Shown: positions 17,793 to 26,692, counted from the stretch's first letter. The stretch: 64,000 bases of DNA from JAKZVK01 sp965248255 (GCA_965248255.1 CBDFIW010000004.1:2108001-2172000); one strand, 5' to 3'. The notes: generated by a model from the sequence alone, not told the origin. A program made the numbers and translations.

Positions 17793-18889
17793 ATGGCTGA
17801 CCCGCTGCATCCCGAACCCCATCAACCACCTTCGAAACCTAGGCGACGCCGATGGATGCAAGCAGCGGCGGTTTGCTTCGGCTTGGCGCTGTCGTTGATC
17901 GCGGCGGAGGCCGTATGCCGGCTCTACGTGACGATCAGGCTGGAGGCGCTGTGGGGCCGGCTGATGGCCCGCCCGGCGCATTATTACGCGCCTTCCGATA
18001 ACCCGGTCTGGTGTACCAGCTTCGTCCCGACTACCTGTTTCGCTGGATGGGCCGCCAGGTGCGGATCAATCGCCATGGGATCCGGGACTCGGACGACGAC
18101 CTGGCCGATGGCAAGCGCCGCGTCGCGCTCCTGGGTGACTCCGCCGTGTTCGGCATCTGGCAAACCCAATTCGACACGATCGCCGACCGGACCCAGCACT
18201 TGCTCGATGCGGGCCGACAGAGTTTCAAGGTGTTGAATCTAGGTGTGCCCGGCTACGGGATCGCGGAAATCGCCGAGCAGTTGCGGGTGAAGGACCGTAG
18301 CTACTCCTTCGATGACGTCGTCTACCTGCTGAACCTCAACGACTTCTGCCGCCGCGACAGCGTGCATGAAGGAGCGGACAACAGCCTCTATCGCATGTAC
18401 AGCCGTCCGCGCTGGTGGTCGCGCTACTTTCTGCGCAAGGCCGTCTACCGCTTCCGGAAACACGGCGGGCTTTCTGAATCGAACGAAGCCTCCGATGGCT
18501 GGTACTGGTGGCTCTTTGAGGGGAATCGTGAGTTCGCACGGCGTCACATGGAGGCGATGGCAGAGTATGCCGAACGCCAGGGCATTCGGTTCACAGTGAT
18601 CCTGTTGCCCGTAGGAAGTGCACTCGAGGCGTCAGGGCAGTACCGGCTGGCCGGCCTGCATCACGCGATCGGTACGCTTCTGGACGCCCAAGGGATTGAA
18701 CATAGCGACTCGACGAGCATATTCGCCCAGAACCCGAAACAGTTGATCAACGAGACCGAGCATCCCTCCATCCTCGGCAATCAGAAGCTCGCCGAGCTGG
18801 TCGCCGCCTGGGTGGAGCAGAGCGGCGCCCGGCGCCTGACGAAACATCGCGACGAGCCGGATGCCGCCTCCCTAGCCAACGGCAGCTGA
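17793..18889 (+). CDS. Membrane-anchored SGNH-like hydrolase, frameshifted
   Basis: The N-terminal frame gives a basic segment (KPRRRRWMQ) and one membrane helix (AAAVCFGLALSLIAAEAVC), then YYAPSDNPV. The next frame continues with YQLRPDYLFRWMGRQVRINR and the SGNH block I motif RVALLGDSAVFG. LNLGVPGYG and a final TEHPSILGNQKLAEL (His of block V) follow. One base is missing near 18010, between GTC and TGGTGTAC. The start is uncertain: ATG 17793 was chosen, but a TTG at 17739 is in frame. Similar proteins are predicted to act on exported glycans or lipids. Confidence 0.75.
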
Positions 18890-18999
18890 CACGCCCAGGC
18901 CATAGGTCCCTCGAGCGTTCTCGGGCGCATCGCTGCCGAAGGGTCCGGTATAATTCCGCTGTCAATCTCGGCCTCGCTCCTCACTCACAAGGAAAGATC

Positions 19000-21834
19000 A
19001 TGAACCGAATTCTGGCCACGTCAACTCTCTGCGTCCTCATCGCCGGAGCCTACTTTCTTGCCTGGACTACACCGGCGGCCCCCGCGCCTCCCGCATCGTC
19101 AAATCGGGTCACGGTCCTGATCACCTTCGGCATCGACTCTCGGCGGGACCAGCGCTGGGACGGCTCGATCCAGGTCACGGGCGGCCGGCTAGTGCGCTTG
19201 GAGGGCTGGCAGTTCACCGCCCAGGATTCCCTGAGCGGCGGCGACTCTTGGAAACTGACCAACCGCCGCGACGAGATAGCCGGCTTTGCGCGCGTCAACT
19301 ACACCGAGATGAGTCCCGCCGAGCGCCCGCCGACGATCTTCTTCCCTGTGGGAGTGTTTGCGACCATCGCGCCGGCAGGGTCAGCGCGCGTCACGGTGAA
19401 GACCGTCCAAGGCGACTTCGACTTTGCGCTCTCCGAGGTCGGCGACACGCCGAAGAAGTTCCTTGGTGGCGGTGCATCCGTCGCGTGGGCGCCGACGGTT
19501 GAAAAGCTGTCCACCGCAGATTACGAGGACGACGAGGCCGCGATCACCACCCTCTCTGACGGCTCTCTGGCAGCGGCTTGGGTGGCCTATCGCGACCGCG
19601 GGGATCGTGTCATGGTGAGGACCCTCCAATCCGGAAGCTGGAGCGCCCCCGAAGAAGTCACCCCCGCGCCCGGCGACCTGTTCCGCTGTTCGGTCGCGTC
19701 CGGCCAGGACGGCAACCTGTGGGTCTTCTGGAGTCGGCGAGACGGCACAGGCTGGGACATCTGGGGCCGTGAAAAGAAAGGCGATCAGTGGCAGCCGCCC
19801 GTGAAAATCAGCGACAACGGTTCGAACACCTTTCACCGCGCGGCTTCTTCGACCGATGGTCATGTCTTCGTCGTCTGGCAGAGTTTCCGAGGCGAGGCCG
19901 GCAAAGCACAGAGCGACATCTACGTGCGCCGGTTCGCGAACGGTTCCTGGTCCGACGAGATGAAGGTGAGCGCTTCGCCCGCCAACGACTGGGAGCCGGC
20001 TGTCGCGGGCGGGGCCAACGGAACCGCCTTCATCGCATGGGACGGCTACGACCAAGGCAACTACGATCTCTTCTTCCGCAGCTTCGTCGGCGGGCGACTT
20101 GGCGCCATTCAGCGGGTTACCTCGAGCAAGCGTTTCCAAGCGCACGCTTCCGTCGCCGTCGATCCGCAAAACCGCCCCTGGGTCGCGTGGGACGAGTCCG
20201 GAACGAACTGGGGCAAGGACCAGGGCTTCCTCATCAACCCGCCCATGTCAGTCCCGCTTCACCAGGAGCGCACACTTCGGGTGGCGATGCAGGACGGCAA
20301 CGGCTGGCACGAGCCCAAAGAAAAGCTGCGAGAGTTCTACGTCCACCGGCGGCACCCGAATATGGAGAACCCGCAGATCGTCTTCGACGGCCAGGGCGTC
20401 CTCAATATGGTCTTCCGCCACTGGACGCGTATGCGGGCACGCGCCATCGGCAGCCCGCTGGGCTGGGAAAACTACCTCACCCGCTTCGACGGCAAGAGCT
20501 GGACCCGTCCCGTCCCCCTCGCTCACAGCCGCGGCTCGATCGAGAAACGCCCTGTATTGACCCGCGACCTCGACGGCAACATCCAGGCGGCCTGGATGAC
20601 CGACAACCGCCCCTTCTCCGACATGATCCCCCGCAACGCTGAGATCTACACCGCCAACCTGGGCGCGTCTTCAGCCTCGCCCTCCTACTCCGCCTCCACT
20701 CTCCAGGCCTTCGCCAACTCCTTCTCCGGACCCTCCGAGGAAGCAGTGCCGATCCATCCGTTCGAGGCACAGGACGTCGCTCGCATCCGCAACTACACGA
20801 TCCGCGCCGGCGACAAGCAGTACAAGATCTACCGCGGCGACATGCACCGCCACACCGATGTGTCGCAGGACTTCAAATACGACGGCTCGCTGATCGAGGT
20901 TTACCGCTACGCTCTCGATGCCGCGGCGTTTGACTACATCGTCCCCACCGATCACCAGTTGGGCTTCGACCACGAGTTCACCTGGTGGCAGGACGAGAAA
21001 CTCACCGACCTGTTCCACGTCGCAGGCACCTTCACCCCAATGTTCGGCTACGAGCGCAGCCTAGGCTTCCCCAACGGACACCGCAACGTGATCTTCCCCA
21101 AGCGCGGCACCCGCACCCTGCCCATTCCCGACGACGAGCGCCGCGGCGAGGCCGGGGCGGCCAAACTCTACGCCTACCTACACGAGAACAACGGCATCTC
21201 GATGCCCCACTCGAGCGGCACGGCCCAGGGGACCGACTTCCGCGACAACGACCCTGAGGTCGAGCCGTTGCTCGAAATCTTCCAGGGCTACCGCGCCAGC
21301 TATGAATACTTGGGCGCACCGAAGGCGGCCAACCATCAGAAGCAGATCACCCAGCGCAGCGGCTTCAATCCGCTCGGCTATTGGTGGAACGCGCTCGCCA
21401 AGGGCCTGAAGATAGGCGTGCAAGCCAGCTCCGACCACTGGTCGACGCACACCTCCTACGCCTGCATCGTCAGCGAGGAGTTCACCCGCGAGGCAATGTT
21501 CGACGCGCTCAAGAAGCGCCACGCCTACGCCGCCACGGACAATATCGTGCTCGACTTCCAAGCCGAGTCAGGCGGTAAGACCTACATCATGGGCGACATT
21601 TTCGAGGCAAGCACCGCGCCGAAGCTCAAGATCCGCGCTCTCGGCACCGACCGCATCAAGCAGATCGTGATCGTCAAGAACCAGCAGTTCGTCTATACGG
21701 CGCATCCGAACACCGAAGAGGTCAACCTCGAGTTCCTCGACCGCAACTTCGAGCCCGGCTCGAACTACTACTACGTCCGCGTCCTCCAGAACAACGAACA
21801 AATCGCCTGGAGCTCCCCGATTTGGGTGGAGTAG
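19000..21834 (+). CDS. Secreted beta-propeller and DUF3604 (PHP-like) protein
   Basis: The protein is 944 residues with a signal peptide (residues 1-25). Residues 165-560 contain repeated strands of the type FVVWQSFRG, FIAWDGYDQGNYDLFFRS and PWVAWDES, spaced by roughly 50 residues, consistent with a propeller. The C-terminal part from about residue 600 is DUF3604: YRGDMHRHTDVSQDF, DYIVPTDHQ, GISMPHSSG and QASSDHWSTH carry the His and Asp residues expected of a PHP-type metal centre. DUF3604 proteins are predicted metal-dependent hydrolases. It probably acts outside the cytoplasm. The ribosome binding site AAGGAAAG precedes the ATG. Confidence 0.85.
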   Translation: MNRILATSTLCVLIAGAYFLAWTTPAAPAPPASSNRVTVLITFGIDSRRDQRWDGSIQVTGGRLVRLEGWQFTAQDSLSGGDSWKLTNRRDEIAGFARVNYTEMSPAERPPTIFFPVGVFATIAPAGSARVTVKTVQGDFDFALSEVGDTPKKFLGGGASVAWAPTVEKLSTADYEDDEAAITTLSDGSLAAAWVAYRDRGDRVMVRTLQSGSWSAPEEVTPAPGDLFRCSVASGQDGNLWVFWSRRDGTGWDIWGREKKGDQWQPPVKISDNGSNTFHRAASSTDGHVFVVWQSFRGEAGKAQSDIYVRRFANGSWSDEMKVSASPANDWEPAVAGGANGTAFIAWDGYDQGNYDLFFRSFVGGRLGAIQRVTSSKRFQAHASVAVDPQNRPWVAWDESGTNWGKDQGFLINPPMSVPLHQERTLRVAMQDGNGWHEPKEKLREFYVHRRHPNMENPQIVFDGQGVLNMVFRHWTRMRARAIGSPLGWENYLTRFDGKSWTRPVPLAHSRGSIEKRPVLTRDLDGNIQAAWMTDNRPFSDMIPRNAEIYTANLGASSASPSYSASTLQAFANSFSGPSEEAVPIHPFEAQDVARIRNYTIRAGDKQYKIYRGDMHRHTDVSQDFKYDGSLIEVYRYALDAAAFDYIVPTDHQLGFDHEFTWWQDEKLTDLFHVAGTFTPMFGYERSLGFPNGHRNVIFPKRGTRTLPIPDDERRGEAGAAKLYAYLHENNGISMPHSSGTAQGTDFRDNDPEVEPLLEIFQGYRASYEYLGAPKAANHQKQITQRSGFNPLGYWWNALAKGLKIGVQASSDHWSTHTSYACIVSEEFTREAMFDALKKRHAYAATDNIVLDFQAESGGKTYIMGDIFEASTAPKLKIRALGTDRIKQIVIVKNQQFVYTAHPNTEEVNLEFLDRNFEPGSNYYYVRVLQNNEQIAWSSPIWVE

Positions 21835-21892
21835 GGTAGCCGCAGGCACGCGGATCAACCCGGTAACATCACGAGGGGCAATGCAGACCCTA

Positions 21893-22985
21893 TTGAATCC
21901 CGCAAATTATTATGACACTTTTTGACAGTGTGGAGCATCTATATATGTATGGGCAACCCCAAAGGTGTGAAGCGGGATTTCAAGGCGCTGGAGAAGCGCC
22001 GTTTCGAAGCGATGCGGCTGCTCCACCAAGGCCACAATCAGTCCGAGACGGCGAGACGGCTGAACGTCGCTCGCCAAACCGTCAGTGAGTGGCGGCGGCA
22101 ATACCGCGAGCAGGGTGCGGCCGGACTCCGCCAGGCCGGGCGCGCCGGACGCAAGCCGCTCCTCGATGCCGCACAACGCGAACGCCTGACGTCGCTGCTG
22201 CTGGAAGGCCCGGAAGCCCACGGCTTCCCAACGCCCCTGTGGAGCTGTCCGCGGGTGGCTCGGCTGACCGGAGACGAGTTCGGGGTCGCATACCACGCAG
22301 GCCACGCCTGGAAGATCCTGCGAGCGCTCGACTGGAGCCCGCAACGCCCGGCCGGAAAGGCGCGCGAGCGCAACGAAGAGCGGATCCGCACCTGGAAGCG
22401 CAAGACCTGGAAGCGCATTAAAAAAAGCCCAAAACGAAGGCCGTACGCTCGTCTTCATCGACGAAAGCGGATTGAGTCAGAAGCCGCATCGCTGCCGCAC
22501 CTGGGCGCCACGTGGCCAAACACCGGTGCTGCAGTTTAACTTCAACTGGGAGAAGCTTTCCGTCTCGGCGGGGCTGACGCTGCGTAACTTCTACTTCCGG
22601 CTCTATCCCGGTGCGATCGGCAAAGAGCAAGTGACCGACTTTCTCAAGGCGTTGGTACGTCATATCGATCGCCCGCTGCTGATCGTCTGGGATCGGCTGC
22701 CGGCGCACCGTAGCCGCCTGGTGCAAGAGTTCATCGAACTCTCCGAAGGCCACATCGCAACCGAGTACTTGCCACCCTATGCGCCGGAGTTGAATCCGGT
22801 GGAATACATCTGGGCTTACTGGAAGCAGCACGAGTTGCCGAACGTCTGTCCGAAAGACTACGGCGAGCTGAACGAGCGGGCCCGCAAGGCACTCCGCCGC
22901 ATGTACCGCAAACCGCGTTTGATCACGGCCTTCTGGAAACAGTCTTCTCTTTGTTTTGACTGACTCTATATTATGCGGGAGTCAA
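21893..22985 (+). mobile_element. IS630-family insertion sequence
   Basis: The element is 1093 bp. The left end TTGAATCCCGCAAATTAT and the inverted right end TTGACTCCCGCATAATAT match well, and TA lies on both sides (21891-21892 and 22986-22987). The inferred target was GACCCTAGGGTC, with TA inside CTAG, the preferred target of IS630 itself. The transposase has the IS630-type DDE triad. The insertion interrupts an otherwise intact frame. Confidence 0.88.
21949..22963 (+). CDS. IS630-family transposase, two frames joined at an A7 run
   Basis: The first frame begins MGNPKGVKRDF and carries a helix-turn-helix region (QSETARRLNVARQTVSEWRR). The second frame carries the catalytic part: D in LVFIDESGLSQKP, D in LLIVWDRLPAHRS and E in LNPVEYIWAYW. 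The frames meet at seven A residues, 22420-22426. Six A would make one continuous frame, so either the run gained one A or the product arises by slippage. The direction (+1) differs from the one-base losses in other genes of the window. Total length would be about 338 residues. Confidence 0.85.
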
Positions 22986-23797
22986 TAGGGTCCAATCCGT
23001 TTGAATACTTCCTTCGTGAGACGAAACGTTTGCTACGCCAAAGGCCAATTGAGAGGGGCGTGAAGCAGCGGGCGACCTACGTAAGACTAGTCGAGGAGGG
23101 GCGGTTCATAGGTGATATCCACGACCGCGTAGAAACGCTAGCTTTTGCCTGGGTTCGTATGCGAGAGCTAGCGGCTCTCTACCGGAAGACTGAAGCCGCA
23201 ATAGATGAGTACCGCCCAGCTTCCGAAGAAGGGGGGCAGTCCTTTGAGTACCCGGATACGCTTGGGGCGAATCAGAGACGCTGCCAACTGGAAGCACGGA
23301 CCTTGATGGCCTTCGTTTACTACGAAGTGACCAGCCTAGTGAGTATGTTGAAAGCCAGCGATTGGGGAATCGAGCTTGGCGATGGGGAACTGGCTTTCCT
23401 CGTCCAGGCGCGAAACAAGTTGCTCGCCCATCCCACGTTCCGGGGACCGATTCGAAACTCGAGCGGGGCGCTGGAAATCTCGAAGGACGGCCTTCTTAAA
23501 ACCTGGGCGATCAACTTACAAGAGACCAACCCAAAGCTCATCAAGCACTACACGGGCTCGTCGGTGCTGGGAAGTCTTGAGGACTGGGCGCAAGAAAGAC
23601 GGAAGAACAAGAAACTAATAATGTCCCAAAAGCGCATCGAGCGATTCACAGATCAAGAGAAGAAGAACCTGAAGGCGTTCGGAGTCGGCGAACCTGACGT
23701 CGTCGTTGCTCTTGCCGAACTGGCTGGGATACTCAACGGGGATGCGCTGTCGAAAGTAAGGCAGATCACCAACCAGTCGCTTCCAGTTGCTGAGTAG
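22973..23797 (+). CDS. Unknown protein with HEPN-like RN-x4-H motif, start supplied by IS end
   Basis: The open frame is 274 residues. Its first codons (ATG CGG GAG TCA) lie within the IS630 right inverted repeat, and TA GGG TCC continues into the old gene in the same frame. The protein is predicted mostly helical. Near residue 145 it has FLVQARNKLLAHPTFRG, which fits the R-x4-6-H motif of HEPN ribonucleases; on one motif this is only suggestive. The C-terminal third (QKRIERFTDQEKKNL) is charged. There is no ribosome binding site before the new ATG, so expression is doubtful. Confidence 0.55.
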   Translation: MRESIGSNPFEYFLRETKRLLRQRPIERGVKQRATYVRLVEEGRFIGDIHDRVETLAFAWVRMRELAALYRKTEAAIDEYRPASEEGGQSFEYPDTLGANQRRCQLEARTLMAFVYYEVTSLVSMLKASDWGIELGDGELAFLVQARNKLLAHPTFRGPIRNSSGALEISKDGLLKTWAINLQETNPKLIKHYTGSSVLGSLEDWAQERRKNKKLIMSQKRIERFTDQEKKNLKAFGVGEPDVVVALAELAGILNGDALSKVRQITNQSLPVAE

Positions 23798-23859
23798 CGT
23801 TTCCAGCAGCGCAAGACCGCTCAGGGGCGTGCCAACCGACCAAAGCCCTTTCAGGATTG

Positions 23860-24147
23860 TTACGCCGACGGCTGGCCGTTCGATGCGTTGCGCTGCAGGG
23901 CGTCGATCAGGCGGTTGAGTTTCTCGTCCGTCGCTGCCTGGGCGGCCGCAAGCTGCTTTAGCTTGTCATCGGTAGCCTGCTGGGGCGCGGTAAGTCTTTC
24001 CTGGCTCTCAATGAGGGCCCTGATTTGCCGGTCGTGGGCGGCGATGAACTTCATGCCGCCGTCGATCATCGTGAGGATCGAGTCTTGGCGAGGGGTCATC
24101 GCCGCTTGTTGTTCAAGGATGAACGCGATCGTCTGCTCTACATCCAT
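23860..24147 (-). CDS. Small coiled-coil protein of unknown function
   Basis: The protein is 95 residues. From residue 40 on it is a heptad-rich coiled coil, with a repeated ATDDKLKQLAAAQ / ATDEKLNRLIDAL unit. It has no signal peptide or known domain. Small coiled-coil proteins of this style are frequent in Acidobacteriota. The gene is divergent from motA and shares the 118-base intergenic region. Function is unknown. Confidence 0.6.
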   Translation of the reverse strand: MDVEQTIAFILEQQAAMTPRQDSILTMIDGGMKFIAAHDRQIRALIESQERLTAPQQATDDKLKQLAAAQAATDEKLNRLIDALQRNASNGQPSA

Positions 24148-24206
24148 GCCTGCATCGTAGCCCTCTTCCGTAGGATGATCAATCTGGTCACGCCACCCAA
24201 GGTGAC

Positions 24207-24233
24207 TCTAGTTTCCTACCTGCGCGTCGATAC
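24207..24233 (+). promoter_or_regulatory. Sigma-28 (FliA)-like promoter for motA-motB-fliL
   Basis: TCTAGTTT, an 11-base spacer and GTCGATAC match the sigma-28 consensus TAAAGTTT-N11-GCCGATAA at 6 of 8 positions in each box, with the exact spacer length. The element lies 33 bases before the motA ATG. An inverted repeat GTCAC-N9-GTGAC at 24187-24205 sits just upstream. Flagellar class 3 control is inferred. Confidence 0.55.
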
Positions 24234-24265
24234 GCAGTCAGAGGGCTTCCACTGCGGGTTTGGCG

Positions 24266-25036
24266 ATGGACATAGCGACGATCATCGGTGTAGTTCTGTC
24301 CATCATTCTTGTCCTGGCCGCCATCATGATGGGAGGCTCGCCCATCATGTTCGTCAATATTCCGTCAGCCCTTGTCGTGATCGGGGGCACCCTCGGCGCA
24401 ACCCTGATGAGGAACCCCTTGGCCACTGTGTTGGGAACGTTCGGGGTGGTGATGAAGGGCTTCATGAGCAAGGTTCCCGAGCCCATTCCGCTCATCACTC
24501 AAATCGTTGGGCTGTGCAAGCAGGCGCGCAAGAACGGAATGTTGGCGCTGGAGAGCGTCGAGATTGAGTACGCCTTCCTCGGCAAGGGTGTCGAGCTGGG
24601 GGTCGATGGGCTCGAGCCGGACCAGATTCGCTCGATCCTCGAGACGGACCTTCGTTTTATGGTCGGCCGGCACAGACGCGGACAGGAGATCCTCGAGGGC
24701 ATGGGAGCGCCGGCGCCGGCGTTCGGCATGATTGGAACGCTGATCGGCCTCGTTCAGATGCTGGCGTCGATGGAAGATCCGTCCACCATCGGGCCCGCGA
24801 TGGCCGTGGCCCTGTTAACCACGCTCTACGGCGCCTTACTCGCGAACGTGATCTGCCTGCCGTTGGCCGACAAGCTCAAGGTCCGCTCGCAGGAAGAAGC
24901 GCTCAACATGATGGTCTGCCTGGAGGGCGTTCTCGGCATGGTCAGCGGCGAGAACCCCAATCAGATCTCCCAGAAGCTCAAGTCGTTCCTCGCTCCTAAG
25001 CTTCGCGAGGAGGAAGCGAAAGCGAAGGAAGGCTGA
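24266..25036 (+). CDS. motA: Flagellar motor stator protein MotA
   Basis: The protein is 256 residues from the ATG at 24266; a TTG two codons upstream is possible. It has four membrane segments, beginning DIATIIGVVLSIILVLAAI and MFVNIPSALVVIGGTLGAT. The cytoplasmic loop between spans 2 and 3 contains the FMVGRHRRGQEILEGMG segment, and GMIGTLIGLVQML follows. It resembles the sodium- or proton-type MotA/PomA family more than TolQ/ExbB. With MotB it forms the ion-conducting stator. The stop overlaps the motB ATG by one base. Confidence 0.9.
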   Translation: MDIATIIGVVLSIILVLAAIMMGGSPIMFVNIPSALVVIGGTLGATLMRNPLATVLGTFGVVMKGFMSKVPEPIPLITQIVGLCKQARKNGMLALESVEIEYAFLGKGVELGVDGLEPDQIRSILETDLRFMVGRHRRGQEILEGMGAPAPAFGMIGTLIGLVQMLASMEDPSTIGPAMAVALLTTLYGALLANVICLPLADKLKVRSQEEALNMMVCLEGVLGMVSGENPNQISQKLKSFLAPKLREEEAKAKEG

Positions 25037-25809
25037 TGGAGAACGAACCCGAAGAGGCAACAGCCGGTGCACCGGCGTGGGTGGTCACCTTTGCAGACCT
25101 GATGTCGCTGCTGTTGACTTTCTTTGTGCTGCTGCTGTCGTTCTCCAACACGGAGATCATCAAGTTCCGGGTCATGGCGGGATCGGTGAAAAACGCTCTG
25201 GGCATGAAGTCGGAGTTCGCTCTTTCCGACATCCCGATGGGCGAAAAACTGCTGCCGCACAAGGACCCCAAGGACGGCGCAGGCAAGGCCCAGCAGGAGA
25301 TGGCCGAGCGTCTCCGCGAAGTGCTCGAGAAATCGGGCCTACGGCAGTTTGGGGAAGCCATGGTCACCAACCGAGGCGTCCTGCTGCAGCTCAGCGGCGA
25401 TCTGCTGTTTGAGTCCGGCGAGGCCCGGATCAACAAGAGGGCATTGCCGATTCTTGATGGGTTGGCAGGTCTTGTCATGGAAGCCGGTCGGTCGGTTGAT
25501 GTGGTCGGCCACACCGACAACGTGCCGATCACGACACATGTCTATCCGAGCAACTGGGAGCTTTCGGCGGCACGGGCCGGGCAAGCAGTGCGCTACATGG
25601 CCGAAAAAGGAGTTCCGCCCGAGCGCATGCGAGCGATCGGGCAGGCCCATACTATTCCGATCGCAGGCAACGATTCGGACAAAGCCCGCTCGGCAAACCG
25701 GCGCGTGGAGTTTCTTTTTGTGGAACATCCCGACAAGGTCGATCGCCTCGACCTCGAGGACCTGACCGGCGGGCCGGAAGCGGAGACAGGAGGAAATCCA
25801 GGTGACTAA
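25036..25809 (+). CDS. motB: Flagellar motor stator protein MotB
   Basis: The protein is 257 residues. The single membrane helix carries the ion-binding aspartate D21 in WVVTFADLMSLLLTFFVLLL. The C-terminal half is an OmpA-like peptidoglycan-binding domain with VDVVGHTDNVPI, NWELSAARA and KARSANRRVEFLF. The plug/linker region lies between. The order motA-motB and the one-base start/stop overlap show translational coupling. The 3' end overlaps the fliL-like start by eight bases. Confidence 0.92.
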   Translation: MENEPEEATAGAPAWVVTFADLMSLLLTFFVLLLSFSNTEIIKFRVMAGSVKNALGMKSEFALSDIPMGEKLLPHKDPKDGAGKAQQEMAERLREVLEKSGLRQFGEAMVTNRGVLLQLSGDLLFESGEARINKRALPILDGLAGLVMEAGRSVDVVGHTDNVPITTHVYPSNWELSAARAGQAVRYMAEKGVPPERMRAIGQAHTIPIAGNDSDKARSANRRVEFLFVEHPDKVDRLDLEDLTGGPEAETGGNPGD

Positions 25810-26209
25810 GCGAACGATCAGGACGGCGTTTCTCGCCGCGTGCGTACTCATGGCCGGCGCTGCCTGCAGCTCGGAAGGGGAGGCCGAAGAGGTCCAAGAG
25901 CCGACCGCCGGCATCCTCGAAATGGAGACCTTCTTGACCAACATTAACGACCGCGACCGGCACGCCCGGGTTCAGGTGAAGCTCGCGGTGGCACCCGAGA
26001 GTCGGATTGCCGATATCCAAGGCGATGCTCTGCTGATGGCGCGCCTGCGTGACAAAGTGATCACGCTGCTCACCTCGAAGACTTACAAAGATCTTGCTGG
26101 CTCCCAAGGCAAGCAGGCATTCCGTGAGGAGATCCAAACCGAACTCCAGCCCTTGATCGAAGAGGCTGACCTCAAGGAAGTGCTCTTCGCCGACTTCGTG
26201 GTCGAGTAA
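25802..26209 (+). CDS. fliL: FliL-like flagellar basal body-associated protein
   Basis: The protein is 135 residues from a GTG inside motB, with AGGAGG about eight bases upstream. The N-terminus is hydrophobic (TAFLAACVLMAGAACSS) and ends in a cysteine that could be lipidated; canonical FliL has a plain membrane helix. The C-terminal domain has VQVKLAVAPESR, LRDKVITLLTSKTYKDL and the end LKEVLFADFVVE, the usual FliL pattern. It would modulate stator function. Assignment rests on this pattern and on its place behind motAB. Confidence 0.75.
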   Translation: MTKRTIRTAFLAACVLMAGAACSSEGEAEEVQEPTAGILEMETFLTNINDRDRHARVQVKLAVAPESRIADIQGDALLMARLRDKVITLLTSKTYKDLAGSQGKQAFREEIQTELQPLIEEADLKEVLFADFVVE

Positions 26210-26278
26210 GCAGATCACGATGGTGGAACCGGTTGATCGGCCGCCGGGCTGGGGGCGGTTCGCCGATTCACGATCCGG

Positions 26279-26692
26279 CTATTGCTCTGCCGACGGGGGG
26301 TCCTTTTGTCCTTTAGCAGCTTTGATCTCGCCGATCGAGAACCCCGCGTCGTCGACGAAGACCGTGGCCTCGATGTCGGCGCCTACCGACAGCTTGGCCC
26401 ACTCGGCGTCGTCCTTGACCGGGAAGCTCATAGTCATGGCCCCCATCCAACCGGGGATTTCCTTGTGGTCGATGGTTGCGGTCTTGTCTTCTTCACTTAG
26501 CCCCAGCACCTTGCCTCGTAGCGGATAGCGCTCAACCACCGCTGGCGCCTCCTGCTCTTCCGCTGGAACTGCCTCGGGGTCAGGGGTTGGCGCGCAACCG
26601 GCCAACGCCAGAGCGAGGACACCGGCGGTCAGGTAGCAACGAAGCTGCTGCTGGAGATCGAAACAGCGCAAGCCATGGCGCGGGGTATGCAT
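26279..26692 (-). CDS. CusF-like copper-binding lipoprotein
   Basis: The protein is 137 residues from the ATG at 26692; the frame upstream to 26929 has no signal or domain. A lipobox LALAGC is near residue 30. The domain YPLRGKVLGLSEEDKTATID, then HKEIPGWMGAMTMSFPV, is the copper-binding CusF-type fold found beside SCO1 and respiratory genes; the His and the Met residues of GAMTM are the likely ligands. It would bind copper in the periplasm. No SCO1 gene lies next to it. Confidence 0.75.
   Translation of the reverse strand: MHTPRHGLRCFDLQQQLRCYLTAGVLALALAGCAPTPDPEAVPAEEQEAPAVVERYPLRGKVLGLSEEDKTATIDHKEIPGWMGAMTMSFPVKDDAEWAKLSVGADIEATVFVDDAGFSIGEIKAAKGQKDPPSAEQ

Larger units (their letters stand above)
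21881..23797 (+). pseudogene. Unknown helical gene (HEPN-like motif) split by IS630 after codon 4
   Basis: Removing the IS (21893-22985) and one TA copy restores an open frame: ATG CAG ACC CTA GGG TCC AAT CCG, preceded by GAGGGG four to five bases upstream. The original product would start MQTLGSNPFEYFLRE and be about 271 residues. Only the first 12 bases are on the left of the IS. The right part stays open to 23797 and can start at an ATG in the IS end (separate entry). No gene family was recognised. Confidence 0.7.

Noticed and set aside
23797..23860. A toxin-antitoxin pair between the HEPN-like gene and the coiled-coil gene
   Set aside because: The genes are convergent, not in one operon, and the coiled-coil protein has no antitoxin features.
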